Of a stretch of 64,000 nt of DNA, positions 21,470 through 33,049 are shown piece by piece; the stretch's first letter is position 1, and every line of letters begins with the position of its first letter. The notes under the pieces were generated by a model that saw nothing but the letters and a program-made list of their open reading frames with translations, was not told the DNA's origin and searched no databases. Where the stretch lies: NCBI GenBank assembly GCA_905221605.1, contig CAJNDS010002623.1:980871-1044870 (forward strand), written 5' to 3'. The position numbers and the translations under genes were made by a program. The stretch comes from Symbiodinium natans (lineage: Eukaryota > Sar > Dinophyceae > Suessiales > Symbiodiniaceae).

Positions 21470-21840
21470 AACATTATAAATGCAGATATATATATATATA
21501 TATACAGAAATATATATATATATATAATTTGGATTGCATATTTACAAATAATTACATAAGTAAGTAGCATACAAATAACATATACATGAAGAAATAAATG
21601 AAGAGCTACATGTCAAGAGTAACATAAAGATGAAGACAAACTGAAATGTGAATAAGCATAATCAGTAAGTCACATAGACATAAATAGACATACAAACAAC
21701 ATACATCAACATAACATACATACATAAGACACATGCAGATATAGTATAGATATACCTGTTCATATTACATATGTACATATATGTTTATCTATTTATTTAC
21801 TTATTTATGTATATATGCATATACAAGTAGAGCTTATAGC
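21470..21840. repeat. AT-rich segment with TA microsatellites
   Basis: TA runs at about 21484-21525 lead into about 300 bp of AT-rich sequence with scattered ACAT and AATA motifs. No gene is seen. Confidence 0.6.
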
Positions 21841-22020
21841 AAGCACACACTCCAGCAACCTTTGTAAGGGGGCTTGATTCTATTTAGGTTCATGTATTAC
21901 ACAAACCCAAGACCAACTGCGTGTCCTCATTGTTGAACTCCATGACCAGGTCATGCTGCAGGAGCACAGAGTTCAACTAAGCTGAAGCGCAGTCCAGATT
22001 CCAAGGTTTGTACTGCAGGA

Positions 22021-22095
22021 GCCTCAATCATTAGAACAGGGTTTTGGGGGGGGGGGGGGTTCTTCTAGTATGAGTACAAAGAGACCATATTGGGG
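22021..22095. repeat. Possible diverged family D copy
   Basis: A G run and AGTACAAAGAGACCATA resemble the central part of the family D copy at 23869-23990 (ACTTACAAAGGGACCATAAG). The ends are too diverged to fix boundaries. Confidence 0.35.
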
Positions 22096-22352
22096 ATGAA
22101 GAAACGTTGAGGAACCCGAGATGTGAGAGCCGCTAATGAGCCTCCGAGCTGCTTCCATCGTGACTTCACCTGCGCTTTCGGTTCGGAGCTTGGGGCTGAA
22201 CGTTTCGGGTTTAGGGTTTAGGGTTTAGGGTTTAGGGTTTAGGGTTTAGGGTTTAGGGTTTAGGGTTTAGGAGTGCAAAGTTCACGGGTTGGCCTGTGGG
22301 CTTAAAGTCTAGGAGTCTAGGAACTATCGTGGACCTTTCACCGAAAAGAGTG

Positions 22353-22393
22353 GCGAAATCCAAAATTGTTTTTGAAGAAATTTTGGATTTCGC
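22353..22393. repeat. 15-bp perfect hairpin
   Basis: GCGAAATCCAAAATT and its exact complement AATTTTGGATTTCGC are separated by 11 bases. It is not part of any family I recognise in the window. Confidence 0.75.
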
Positions 22394-23043
22394 AGTCCAT
22401 CACTGAACCTTTCTCCATGAAAGAGCCAACTGCGTTGCGTAGGATGCTGAACGACGGAGGTGTTGATGCATCGACCGGTGTCTTCTGATAGAAACCATTG
22501 GTGCGAGCGGACTCTAGGAAGCAGAGGATTTCAAGAATAAGCCATGAAGTCGTGAACGGCTACCTCCGTGCAACCAACCTCAAGCCCCAACCATGAAACC
22601 CGAATCCTCAACCCTAAACCCTAAACCCTGAGCCACAAACCCTAAACCCCCTGAAACTCTGAACCTTAACCAGTCATACTCGCACCCCTCAGGATGTACC
22701 TTACACTAAGAGGTTCCCTTAGTATACTCCTACTCTGGCCCTTTTACTCCCTTAGCCAACCCTACACCCTAAACCCAAAACCCGGCCTATGCGCGCTTCT
22801 TCCTCCGGCTTGTAGTCTGCGGACGAGAAGAAGGAAATGTGGACCTGCCAGCTACACAACCCTTAAACCCCGCACTCGGGGTTTTGGGTTGAGGTTTAGG
22901 ACTCAGGGTCTTGGGGTTCGGGGGCAGCCTAGTGAAACAAGGACTCACCCCTAAGCTCCCAACCCTAAACTCTCAGTCTCAGACGCTCGACCCCAAAAGT
23001 TTTAAACCCTAAACTCTCCACCCTAAGCTCAAAACCCTAGACG

Positions 23044-23143
23044 TGGGATGTTCCCCCTTATACTACCAGTCCTTAATAGGGATTATCTTACCCCCTATGA
23101 TCGTCCCTATTTTGGACTGTTAATACAAGGGGAAAACCTCCCA
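23044..23143. repeat. MITE-like family A, copy 2
   Basis: TGGGATGTTCCCCCTTATAC at the left end, CAGTCCTTAATAGGGATTA inside, and an inverted right end (GGACTGTTAATACAAGGGG). Both ends are present. Confidence 0.85.
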
Positions 23144-23868
23144 AAGGGTTGCTTTTAGGGTTTTTCTCAGGGTGGCTTTAGGGGTTTCTCGGGTTGCTCT
23201 AGGGTTTTTTTGGGGGTGGCTTTAGGGCTTTTTGGGGGCGGCTTTTATTGTAGGGTTTATAGGGTTTGAAAGCATATATAGGGCTTCAAGCTCAACATTC
23301 CCGAAGCGCATGGTTTAGGGCTTAGGGCTTCGAAAGCCCTTGAAACAAAATCTAACCCACAAGAAACGCCATCCTCAACTCCAGCCCCAAGAAGCTACTC
23401 GTTCAAAGAAAACACGCGAGGCTTTTGAAAAGAACCGACGGCAGTCACGAGGATGGCGAAGCCAGGGCCCCGTCCGCGCAACCGTCGGCACTTTCCGAAC
23501 GCGAAAAAGACGCGAGGCTCCGAAAGTGACGACCGCTTCGAAGCTATGGGGATGGCCAACGGTGGTAAATGGGGAGGGGGGGATACTCTTTGGGGGTGGG
23601 GGGGGGATGTAGGGCCCGGGCCCCGCCAAGGATCACACGCACCCACCATTGTTTAGAACGAACCTAATATTACACTCACTAACAGCATCCAAAAAAGAAT
23701 AAACAAAATCATCTCCTCAGAGATGCCACCCCTGCGCTCCTTGGCTGTTCGTGCGTTGCGCACGAAGAACCGGAAGCTTTGCTCAAAGGTCGCCTGAGCG
23801 CGTGGGATGCCGGATCCTCAAGGGGCCATGGAGGAGGAAACACCCTACATCCGCCTACATGCCTGATA

Positions 23869-23990
23869 CAGGGGCCTGAGTAATCAGAATAGGTTTTTTT
23901 TGGGGGAGGGGGGGGGGGGGTGATTATAGTATACTTACAAAGGGACCATAAGGGAATGCTATTAGGAATTATTCCGACCCCTATATTAGC
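23869..23990 (+). repeat. MITE-like family D, copy with G run
   Basis: GGGGCCTGAGTAATCAGAATA at the left, a long T/G run inside, then CAAAGGGACCATAAGGGAAT and the right end ATTCCGACCCCTATATTA. It is related to 32190-32340, 45503-45596 and 47408-47511. Confidence 0.75.
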
Positions 23991-24303
23991 TTCTCGGACT
24001 TGGGCTGGCTCGTGGGTGGAATCAGCCGGATGCTCTCTCCATTGTTGCAATCCTCACACGCCGGACTTTTCAGTCATTCTCGACCGGTTGGCCCCAAGCC
24101 CGAAAGCTCGAACTCACACCCTAAACCCTAAACCCTAAACCCTACACCCGAAGTCCGAAAACCAAGGCGAGCTGCATACTTCGTGGCCTGACCCAGCATG
24201 CCATCGCTCATCCTCCGGCTCAACAAAAGCAGCTCGAACTTGGGCTCGCGGTCTACTTGGAGGTTCTAGGGTTCAGGGTTTAGGGTGTAGGGTTTAGGGG
24301 GTT

Positions 24304-24350
24304 ACTTGCAGGTTCATGGTACTTACAGCCCGGTCATAGTTGGGTTATCC
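24304..24350 (+). repeat. MITE-like family B, partial copy
   Basis: ACTTGCAGGTTCATGGTACT followed by AGTTGGGTTATCC: one arm only. Confidence 0.6.
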
Positions 24351-24699
24351 GCCGACCCCAGCTGGAGCGGGGGCGGCGTCAGTGAAGACCCATCGTTGTC
24401 CGCTCCCCCGCCCAGTGCCCGTTCCCCCCCCCCCACACCAGCCCCTGACCTGGCGCCCGCTGCCCAGCTCGCATCATGGCCGCCGTGCCCCCAGCCCCCA
24501 TGGCCCCATGGCTCATGGTCCCATGGCCCCATTGCCCATAAGCTGACTTTTAAGGTCAAGGGGGCCAAGGGAAGGCGTCGCAGCTCATCTCAAGACCCCT
24601 AAAAACCTAAAACCCCTAAGAACCCCCTTTAAAAAATCCCCCACAAAACCCTTAAAGCCCTAAAGCTGGAGAAACCCTCACTAAAACCCCCTTAAATTT

Positions 24700-24721
24700 A
24701 AAAAAAAAAAAAAAAAAAAAA
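24700..24721 (+). repeat. A22 homopolymer
   Basis: A run of about 22 A preceded by CCCTTAAATTT. No open frame or spliced-leader relic is recognisable upstream, so it is not called as a retrocopy tail. Confidence 0.7.
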
Positions 24722-27011
24722 CGTAAAACTCTACAAACCCTAAACCCCCAAACACCCCAAATCCTCAATCCTAATTCGAATAATCCCGCTCCTGCTGATC
24801 GTCTCAGAGCTCTGCCTTTGCACAAGGGATTTAGGGGTTTAGGGTTCAGGGTTTAGGGTTTGGGGTTTAGGGTTTCGGGTTTACGTTTTAGGGTTTCATA
24901 GGAGACAAGAGACGGGAGCGAGCGAAAACAAACAGATGCGAGGAGGCCGGGAACGTGCAGGAAACACCCTCTGCTGCACGCTCGGCAGGAGCGGCTGCGC
25001 AACATACCTGTTTGAGGTTTAGAACCCAAATTTCGCCTTAATCTCTCTTTGTCGTCTACCTTGAACACCCTCGCTTTGGAACGCGGCGACGCTCCAAGCA
25101 ATCATCTGTACAATTATCGGTAGTGTACACCATGCATAAAACGCATCTTGCAGCAGTCCTGCGCAGACGGGCTTAGGCACCCAAGTCGGTGAGACGACTC
25201 CCATCTTGGAACCCACTGCTTGCCCTAGAGGGCCCAAGGGCCAATGCTTTAGAATCTCTACCCATAAAAACATAATTGCCAAAATCCAAAAAAGCCTTGA
25301 TAGCTTAGGGTTTAGGGATTAGCCTCTGGGATGTTTCAAGCTGCTCCAGAATCCCGGGTACTACTACCCAAACCCGATCCCTCCTAGCCTAGCCCTACAG
25401 TACCCCCAACCCAGGTACCCTGCCCTAAACCCTCAACCCTAAACCCTTTTTTACACTTGGACCCTAGCTCGCTGAAGGCCCCGCCCCGACATCAGTGGGG
25501 GTTTACGTAGAGTGACTACAGCTCCTTATGACGGGGGACTGATAGCCCTACCTACAACCCTAAGCCCTCAACCCTAAACCCTCAACCCTAAACCCTAAAC
25601 CCTGAACCCTAAACCCTAAGCCCTCAACCCTTAACCCTAAGCCCTAAGCCCTAAGCCGAAATGCCGCCCAAGGCACGCGACCTTGTGCGCGGCCGCCACG
25701 ACTCGGTCCGTGGTCCGCTGCGAGGTGCCCTCCTCTTTGGCGTCTTCGGCTTTGAGGGTTTAGGGTTTAGGGCTTAGGGCTTAGGGTTTCGGGTTTAGGG
25801 CTTAGGGCTTGCGGTGATATGGCGCAGCTCAATACCGCCCTACCTATTGCTTTCAAGGTTTAAGTCTAAACTCCATGCATTGCTTCGTCTGTCCAGAATG
25901 TGAAGGGCTTCCTTCACAAGATATAGCCTCTGTCCTAGGATTCAGACAAACGAGCCGATTCCATCCAGAGTTATACGCAGATTTTGATGGCAGAAAAAAC
26001 CCCATGACGTTCCAGAATTTTGTGGCTTCGACGAAGACTTGTTAGGAGGGTCCCGGAAATTTCGTTCGTTGACAGCGGAAGGCGTATCTTAGGGGGGTCG
26101 CAGGCGAGGGTCCCAGGGTCCAAGATCTCATGTAGAGTTTAGGGTTCAGGGTTTAGGGTTTAGGGTTTAGGGTCTAGGGTTTAGGGTTTAGGGTTTAGGG
26201 TTTAGGGTTTCGCGTTTAGGGTTGAGGGTTTAGCGTTTAGGTTTTAGGGTTAAGGCACTGAACTGGCCCAAACACCCCCGGGTCTCTGGGCTTGCGGCCT
26301 AAGCCTTGAGTTTAGGGTTTAGGGTTTAGAGTGTCGGGTTTAAGGTTTAGGGTTCAGACTGGAAAGCTTGAAAGTTTGAGGATTGGGTTGAGGCTTTCGG
26401 GTGTAGGCCTGATTCTTTGGGGTGATCTTGTGCTTTTCGAGGACTAGGGAGCTTTCTCAGCCCAGGGTCTCAAAGCAGATCTTGGGCCGACAAATCGTGA
26501 GGGTTTGGGGCTTAGGTTCCAGCACGAATTTACAAAAGGAAAGGGTGATGGACTTGTTTCCCTAAAACCTATGCAGTCAACCCTAAGCCCTAAATAACCC
26601 CAAACCTGAATTAAACGCGAAACCCGAAACTTCTTACTTCACTTCCCCGAACAGCAACCAGCAACCTGCAAAGTTCTACTTCAGGTCGGCTTTAGGGGCT
26701 TTAATTGGGGGCTTGAGGCTTCTAAAGGGTGGGATTAGTTGAGGGTTTAGTTTATTGATGAGGGTCTTAGAGCCTTTAGGGTTTGGGGTCTAGGTTTTTG
26801 GGCTTAGGGTTTGAGGGCTCAGCATCCAAAACCAGATGAAGCTCGCTCCATCCGACATGGGTTCAACCACGATCCGCACCAGTCAAAAATCCGTCCACAG
26901 CTCAGCCCTAAACCCTAAAACCCTAAAACCCTATACCCTAAGTCCTAAACCCTAAACCCTACAAAAATCCCTGAAAACTCCCAACAAGCCCCAGAAAAGA
27001 CCCTGAACCCG

Positions 27012-27143
27012 TTCGTCCTGGGGCTCTTTGCAGGCCCCCCTAAACCCCAAACCCTAAACCCTAAACCCCAAACCCGAAACTCCAAACCCTAAACCCCAAA
27101 CCCTAAACCCCGAACCCCCCTTCGTCCTGGGGCTCTTTGCAGG
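27012..27143. repeat. Telomeric array between 23-bp direct repeats
   Basis: The 23 bases that start TTCGTCCTGGGGCTCTTTGC occur exactly at 27012-27034 and 27121-27143. Between them is an 86-bp CCCTAAA/CCCCAAA array. The repeated sequence is not telomeric, so it looks like a duplicated insertion site. Confidence 0.9.
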
Positions 27144-27347
27144 GTTGACCTGTTGGCTCAAGCCCTGGCATGATGGTACAGCGCCCGAAGAACCTCACAC
27201 GGGGCGTAGGGCACTAAGTAGGGGCTTCGGGTTTAGGGTTTAGGGTTTAGGGTCTAGGGTTTTGGGTTTTGGGTTTAGGGTTTAGGGTTTAGGGTTTAGG
27301 GTTTAGGGTTTAGGGTTTAGGGTTTAGGGTTTAGGGTTTAGGGTTTA

Positions 27348-27444
27348 GTTCCCCCTTGTACAAACAGTCCTTGGTAGGGCTTATAATGGGGGGTGTTTAC
27401 CGATAATCCCTATGAAGGACTGTTAGTATAAGCGGAACATCCCA
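27348..27444. repeat. MITE-like family A, copy 3 (left tip replaced by telomeric array)
   Basis: It begins at GTTCCCCCTTGTAC, lacking the terminal TTGGGAT, and a TTTAGGG array of about 110 bp abuts it. The right end GTTAGTATAAGCGGAACATC is complete. Confidence 0.8.
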
Positions 27445-27459
27445 ACTCACACTGGACAT

Positions 27460-27630
27460 ACTTAGAGGATCTAGGGGTTATACAGTTGTACATACCTTAG
27501 TTGGGCTTGTAAGTAAACCCTAAACCCTAAACCCTACACCCTAAACCCTAAACCCTAAACCCTAAACCCTAAACCCTAAACCCTAAACCCAAAGAGCCCT
27601 TACTTAGCTAAGTCCCCTGACCCCTTCAGT
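27460..27630. repeat. MITE-like family H interrupted by a CCCTAAA array
   Basis: The left arm ACTTAGAGGATCTAGGGG and the right arm CTAAGTCCCCTGACCCCTTC are imperfect inverted complements. A pure CCCTAAA array (27513-27592) occupies the middle. A related uninterrupted copy is at 31096-31227. Confidence 0.55.
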
Positions 27631-28526
27631 CTGGCAAGTTGGGCACTTTATTGACATCGGAGGGTTTGCAGGTTCCTAGGTAGGATAAGGGGGGGCCCTT
27701 AAAAGGGAAGCCTTCTGAACCCTCTTCTGGCTCTCTTAAACAGGGACCTTATTCAGAGTCTATATCCCCAAGGGTCCGTCCCCCTAATCCCTAAACCCTA
27801 AACGCTAAACCCTAAACCCTAAACCCTAAACCCTAAACCCTATCCCCTTTACAGGGTCAGGACTCAGAGTGCGGAGCCCTGGGTGAGTGCCGGGTTCAGG
27901 GTGTGGTAGGGTGTGGCGCTGGCCGTCAGGAGTTTGGGGATGTTCCAGGTTTTGGGGGTTCAGGGTTTAGGGTTTAGGGTTTGGGGTTTTGGGGTTTGGG
28001 GTTTCGGGTTTAGGGTTTAGGGTTTGGGGTTTGGGGTTTGGGGTTTAGGGGCTCCGTTTAGACCGGACACCCTCAAAATCAAAAGGGACCGTCATTTGGG
28101 ACATTTCTCCTATGTTACAATGTGAGGCGACTAGAAAATCAACGTCGGGGTGAAGCAGGGCCCCCCCGAAACAAGACAAGGACGCAGTTGAACCTGGCCA
28201 CCTACTCTCAAACCCTGAGCTCCTAGACCATGCATCCTTCATCGGGATTCAGGGCCGTTATTCAGGGGGGAAGGTCTTCTTTTACTTATCAGGGCCACCC
28301 TGGCAGAGACGTTCTTGAAGTAGGGCTCAAAAAATAAGGGGGCTCAGGTTGAGAACAGCCTCAGAAACGCCAAGAAAAACCAAAGCCCCAAAACCCCAAG
28401 GGATTAGGGTTTAGGGTTTGGGGTTTAGGGCAAAGGGTAAAGGGTTAAAACTCCAAAGCCCAAAAACCCCAAAACCCCAAAAGCCCCACTTCCCCAAGAC
28501 ATCCAAACCTGCCCTTGGCCCCAGCA

Positions 28527-28700
28527 AATGGGGGTTTACGAACATAAGCGGGCCCCGAAAATAGACCCCCAAATAGTCGGATTCCCTTCTGAGAAGGACC
28601 CCAATACGGTACCCCTAATTCGGAACCCTAAACCCGGAACCCCAAACCCTAAACCCTAAACCCTAAACCCTAAACCCTCCCATACCCCTAATTTCGGAAA
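28527..28700 (+). repeat. MITE-like family C copy with telomeric array in its right end
   Basis: The copy begins GGGGGTTTACGAACATAAG and reaches GGTACCCCTAATTCGGAA. A CCCTAAA array follows (28626-28680), and then the last 16-17 bases of the element recur as TACCCCTAATTTCGGAA (28683-28699). The array therefore lies between two copies of the element's end. Confidence 0.8.
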
Positions 28701-29155
28701 CCAACAAACCCGGCCGGGGCGCTGGTCGCTTCTGCGGCCTGTGAAGTGGCCTCTGCGAGCTTCAGGTTGAAGGGAGATCGGGGATCAGAGGGTAGAGGGT
28801 TTAGGGTTTGGGGTTTAGGGTTTAGGGTTTAGGGTTTGGGGTTTAGGGTTTAGGGTTTAGGGTTTTCGGGTTAGGGTTGAGGGTTTGGGCTTTTGGGTTT
28901 AGGGTTTCGGGTTTCGGGTTTGCCTCGGGGGGTGTCATTGTTGACCAGATGTGGGGTGCGACAGTCGCGGTGTCTTCGCCCCAAGCAGCGCGAAGCCCGA
29001 AACCCTGAAACAGGATGGGAAAGAGAACCCCAACACAAAACCTTACGCCTGCAACGGCAGAGTGCAGAAAGGTTTCGGGCCAAGGTCAGGAGCACTCAAC
29101 CCCCGAACCCCAAAGACAAGCTTAGGGTCTGGGGTTCAGGTCTAGGGTTTTCAGT

Positions 29156-29200
29156 TGGGATGTTTCCCCTTATACTAAACAGTCCATAGGGATTATACCC
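29156..29200. repeat. MITE-like family A, left half only
   Basis: TTGGGATGTTTCCCCTTATA, then ACAGTCCATAGGGATTATA. The right half is missing. Confidence 0.75.
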
Positions 29201-30004
29201 AAGTTTGCTTTCAGTTCAGAGATCAGCATCGAGGCCGAGTGACGCATCTCCAGATGCTGCAGCCCCACCCGCAGCACGAACACCGGCCAACGGACCTCCG
29301 GACTGGCCCCCGACTGAGGGTCGAGCGTTTAGGGTTTAGGGTTTAGGGCTTAGGGTTTAGGGTTTAGGGTTTAGGGTTTAGGGTTTAGGGTTTAGGGTTT
29401 AGGGTTTAGGGTTGGGGGTTTAAGGTCTAGGGGAATATCGGGTTCAGAGTTTGGGCCTGCAGGGCGAGGTACAATGACCACCTTGGGATATGCCGGCAGG
29501 TGTAGTGAGGACGAAGCATCGACCGGCCCTGGGCTTCCAAATCATGAAAAGGGTTTAGGGTTTAGGGTTTAGGGTTTAGGGTTTAGGGTTTAGGGTTTAG
29601 GGTTTAGGGTTTAGGGTTTAGGGTTTAGGGTTTAGGGTTTAGGGAGGCCCGAAACCCCAAAAAGGAAGCAGCGCCTCGTCGTCCTCGTCCTCGCCCGAGC
29701 TCGAGCTCGAGTCATTCTCGTCAAGGAAGACATCCTTGCAAGGCAGGTCAACCCTAAACGCTAAACCTTGGCTGGAGGTTCGTACAACACCTAAACCCTA
29801 AACCCTAAACCCTACAACCCTACAACCCTACAACCCTACAACCCTAAATCCCTTGCGCCTTCAAGCATAATCGGGCAAGCGGCCGGAGGCAGCTGAGCCG
29901 CATAGGTGTGGGAGATGGGCCTCCAGTGCAGACCTGGGCCGCGCGACTGAAGTTGCCACGAAGCTCCAGGTGTAGGGCTTGGGGCTTAGGGCTTAGGGTT
30001 AGGG

Positions 30005-30404
30005 TTGAGGGTTTAGGGTTTAGGGTTTAGGGTTCAGGGTATAGGGTTTAGGGTTTAGGGTTTAGGGTTTAGGGTCTAGGGTCTAGGGTCTAGGGTCTAG
30101 GGTCTAGGGTCTAGGGTTTAGGGTTTAGGGTTTAGGGTTTAGGGTTTAGGGCTTAGGGTTTAGGGTTTAGGGTTTAGGGTTTAGGGTTTAGGGTCTAGGG
30201 TTTAGGGTTTAGGGTTTAGGGTTTAGGGTTTAGGGTTTAGGGTTTAGGGTTTAGGGTTTAGGGTTTAGGGTTTAGGGTTTAGGGGTAGGGTTTAGGGTTT
30301 AGGGTTTAGGGTTTAGGGTTTAGGGTTTAGGGTTTAGGGTTTAGGGTTTAGGGTTTAGGGTTTAGGGTTTAGGGTTTAGGGTTTAGGGTTTAGGGTTTAG
30401 GGTT
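30005..30404 (+). repeat. Longest TTTAGGG array in the window (about 400 bp)
   Basis: About 56 near-perfect heptamers. It includes a block of TCTAGGG variants (about 30072-30118) and isolated CTTAGGG and GTAGGG units. It ends in TTTCGGGCTCGG and shows no subtelomeric genes on either side. Confidence 0.95.
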
Positions 30405-30586
30405 TCGGGCTCGGCGGGTGCTAAGAGCACCCCGGCGTGCCCTGAAATGCACCTAGCCTCTTCGGGTCTAGACTGTCCTTGAATTCAGATCGTGCGCTTG
30501 CTGTTTCAGTTCGTGTCTGAGCTCGGGGAGTGACTGTGCAGCAGGCTAGGGGCTTTACACAACACATCAGGATGCAGCTGGGGCCT

Positions 30587-30682
30587 ACTTGGAGGTTCAT
30601 GGTACTTCAAGTGCCCCAATATAGCTCTTGTTGGGTTATAAGTACGGTTATAATTGGGTTATTAAGCACCGTGAACCTCCAA
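30587..30682. repeat. MITE-like family B, complete copy
   Basis: CTTGGAGGTTCATGGTACTT at the left and the inverted right end AAGCACCGTGAACCTCCAA; the middle carries TTGGGTTATAAGTA-type motifs. About 96 bp. Confidence 0.8.
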
Positions 30683-31095
30683 TTAACCCCCTAAACCCTA
30701 AACCCTAAACCCTAAACCCCAAACCCTAAACCCTAAACCTGGATTGCTACCGGGGGGGGTGGGGCCTTTGGTGGAGGCAAGGGGCCAACCGCGACCTTCG
30801 CCTTCGTGGCCCGCATCTGATCCGAGTCTTCGTGCTCTTCTTTGCCTTTCCAGCTTGGGGCTTGGAAATGTATAGGGTTTAGGGTGTGTTTAGCGTGGGT
30901 TTAGGGGTTAGGGTTTAGGGTTTAGGGTTTCGGGTTCAGGGTTCAGGGCTTAGGGTTTGAATGTTTTCGATTTGGGGGCTGCATGTTGGCTGTTGGTAAA
31001 AAGAATTGCTTCGGCCCCCGGGCGTGGGCTTCAGAAGTTCCCATACCGGAAGCGTCTAGGGATTCTGAGGGGATAGTATTGGTGATCACCCTGAA

Positions 31096-31227
31096 TTGGA
31101 GGATCGGGGCACTTAGCAAGTAATTAGGGTGATAAGTACCTTGATTCGGGCTATACGTCATAAGTAGTTAAAAGTATAGCATAGCCACCCTGCTTGTCAC
31201 CCACTTAGAAAGTCCCCTGATCCTCTA
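31096..31227. repeat. MITE-like family H, uninterrupted copy
   Basis: TTGGAGGATCGGGGCACTTA at the left and TAGAAAGTCCCCTGATCCTC at the right are imperfect inverted repeats. The interior is AT-richer than the flanks. Confidence 0.55.
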
Positions 31228-32189
31228 AGTACGTGAGCCCCGCACCCAAAAACTGACCCCAAAAACAACCCGAAACCCTGGGAACAGGGGGCCTGCCCAA
31301 TGCTGGTCTAGCTCACAGGTGCGCTCCACCTCGCGCTCGCGATCCTGGGGGGGCTCTTGTGGCTTCGGGAGCGAAGTTGCAGGCTGAGGGGATTTAGGGC
31401 TCACGGCGTCTACTGATATTGGGTTTAGGCGCTCCGTCAGCAGATGCGGATGCCATTGATTCTAAGATTCCTTTTTGGGCAACGTCCCCAAATGGGTGCT
31501 TTCTGCATGCAGCTTGGCCATCATCACGAGCGGCCGGCCCCCACGGCACCCGGCACCATGAAGCCCCTGAACAGTAATCCCTGAATCCTTAAACCCTAAA
31601 CCACTAAACCCTGACCCCTAAGCCCGAACCACTGAACCCGAAGAAATCGAATATCACCCCTCCGGTCCTTGCCAGCATGGACTTAACTTTGCGTTTAGGG
31701 CTGAAGGCCTCGGAACCCACATCCCGCCTGAGAACGACGCCCCTGGAAACCAATGGAGGTTGTTCAAAAAAATTGGGTCCCATGACAAGTAGCTTTTAGG
31801 AACTGCAATCCCTACAGACAGGTGATGCCGAGCTACGAAGAAATCCAGGGAGTTGACGTGGAAAAGGTCCAGAACGCCTCAGCTCACGTCGAAGTCAGGA
31901 AGGAACCGATGTTGAGAAACTACGGAAAAGTGCACTGTGGGGGACGGTTCATAAAAGTCAGGGAGCACTCAGACTTGTTTTCAATTATCTTGGGGGTGTG
32001 ATCTGATGTGCGGATCCATGGCTACTGCGGAATGGCGCAGGAAGATGCTCGAAAGTATGCAACACTGTGAACCCCAAATGGGGGCCAACAGCTGAGAGAC
32101 TCCAAGACAACCCTGAACCGCAAACCCTCAACTTCAGGAGCACTGCTCTAAATTCTATTGAGGGCCTCGAAGCATGCTAGACCTCTACC

Positions 32190-32340
32190 GTAGGGGTCGA
32201 AATAATTACGAATAGTATTCCCTTATGGTCGCGAAAAAAAACATACTCTAGCAACATGATTGAGGCCCCCTCTACCCCTAGGCCCTAGCCCTAAACCCTA
32301 AACCCTCAACCCTACTCGAATTATTCAGGCCCGTATACTC
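32190..32340 (-). repeat. MITE-like family D, reverse-oriented, plus a second fragment
   Basis: TAGGGGTCGAAATAATTACG, ATAGTATTCCCTTATGGTCG and TGATTGAGGCCCC are the reverse complement of the family D order. A CCCTAAA tract then separates it from a further end fragment, CGAATTATTCAGGCCCGTATA (32316-32336). Confidence 0.65.
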
Positions 32341-33049
32341 ACCCTCTTGGGGCGCATGACAAGCCACGCACTCCCAGCTTCCTTGCCATCTCATCTTGTT
32401 TGCTGGCCACGCCTTTGACTAACGCTTCTGGGAGTCCGAAGAAGAAAACATCCAAACCCTATACAACCACCGCCACCTTATCACCCTAAACCCTAAACCC
32501 TGAACCCTAAACCACCCTGAACCCTAAACTCTAAACCCTAAAGCCCTCAACCCGAAACCGCACATGGTGAAACAGCCGGGAACTTCCGGGTTGGATGTGG
32601 CTTTTGGGTAGGGAACCGCTTTGGGTGGGGAGGGGAGAGCACGAAGGGTTTGGGGCCTTAGCGTTCCTGAGGTTGTTCAAGGGCTTCTTGTCTGGGCTTA
32701 GGGTTTAGGGTTTGGGGCTTAGGGGTTGGGGTTTAGGGTTTGGGGTTTAGGGTTTGGGGGTTCAGGGATTTGGGGGTTTAGCGCAACCCCCCTAAGAGCA
32801 ACATTTAGTTCACAGGAGCTTTGGAAGGCTGGGAAGGCGAACCCTGAAACCCGGGGCGGGTTTAGGGTTGAGGGTTTAGGGTTGAGGGTTTAGGGTTTAG
32901 GGTTTAGGGTTGAGGGTTTAGGGTTGAGGCTTTAGGGTTGAGGGTGTAGGGTTTAGGGTTTAGGGTTTAGGGTTTAGGGTTTAGGGTTTAGGGTTTAGGG
33001 TTTAGGGGTTAGGGGTTTAGGGTTTAGGGTTTAGGGTTTAGGGTTCTTT

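Larger units (their letters stand above)
18150..30000. repeat. Interstitial telomeric mosaic, block 2
   Basis: Same pattern as block 1. Long G-strand arrays lie at about 18956-19066, 22207-22271, 26150-26210, 27236-27348, 29329-29413 and 29550-29645. C-strand arrays lie at about 18765-18800, 20260-20306, 25560-25650, 26905-26965, 27513-27592 and 27795-27842. Homopolymer runs (C31, A22, several G runs) are frequent. The stretches between hold MITE-like copies listed separately and otherwise unidentified sequence. No conserved protein was recognised in the short open frames, including 23340-23612, 24306-24602 and 25019-25282. Confidence 0.88.

Noticed and set aside
24700-24721. A22 run as a retrocopy tail
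   Set aside because: No coding sequence, leader relic or target duplication was found around it.
27153-27162. Second TTGGCTCAAG 10-mer
   Set aside because: Same reason: preceded by CCTG where the leader has CCATT, and no coding sequence or A tail follows.
30005-30404. A true chromosome end
   Set aside because: Sequence continues on both sides for tens of kilobases, and arrays in the opposite orientation lie on both sides.
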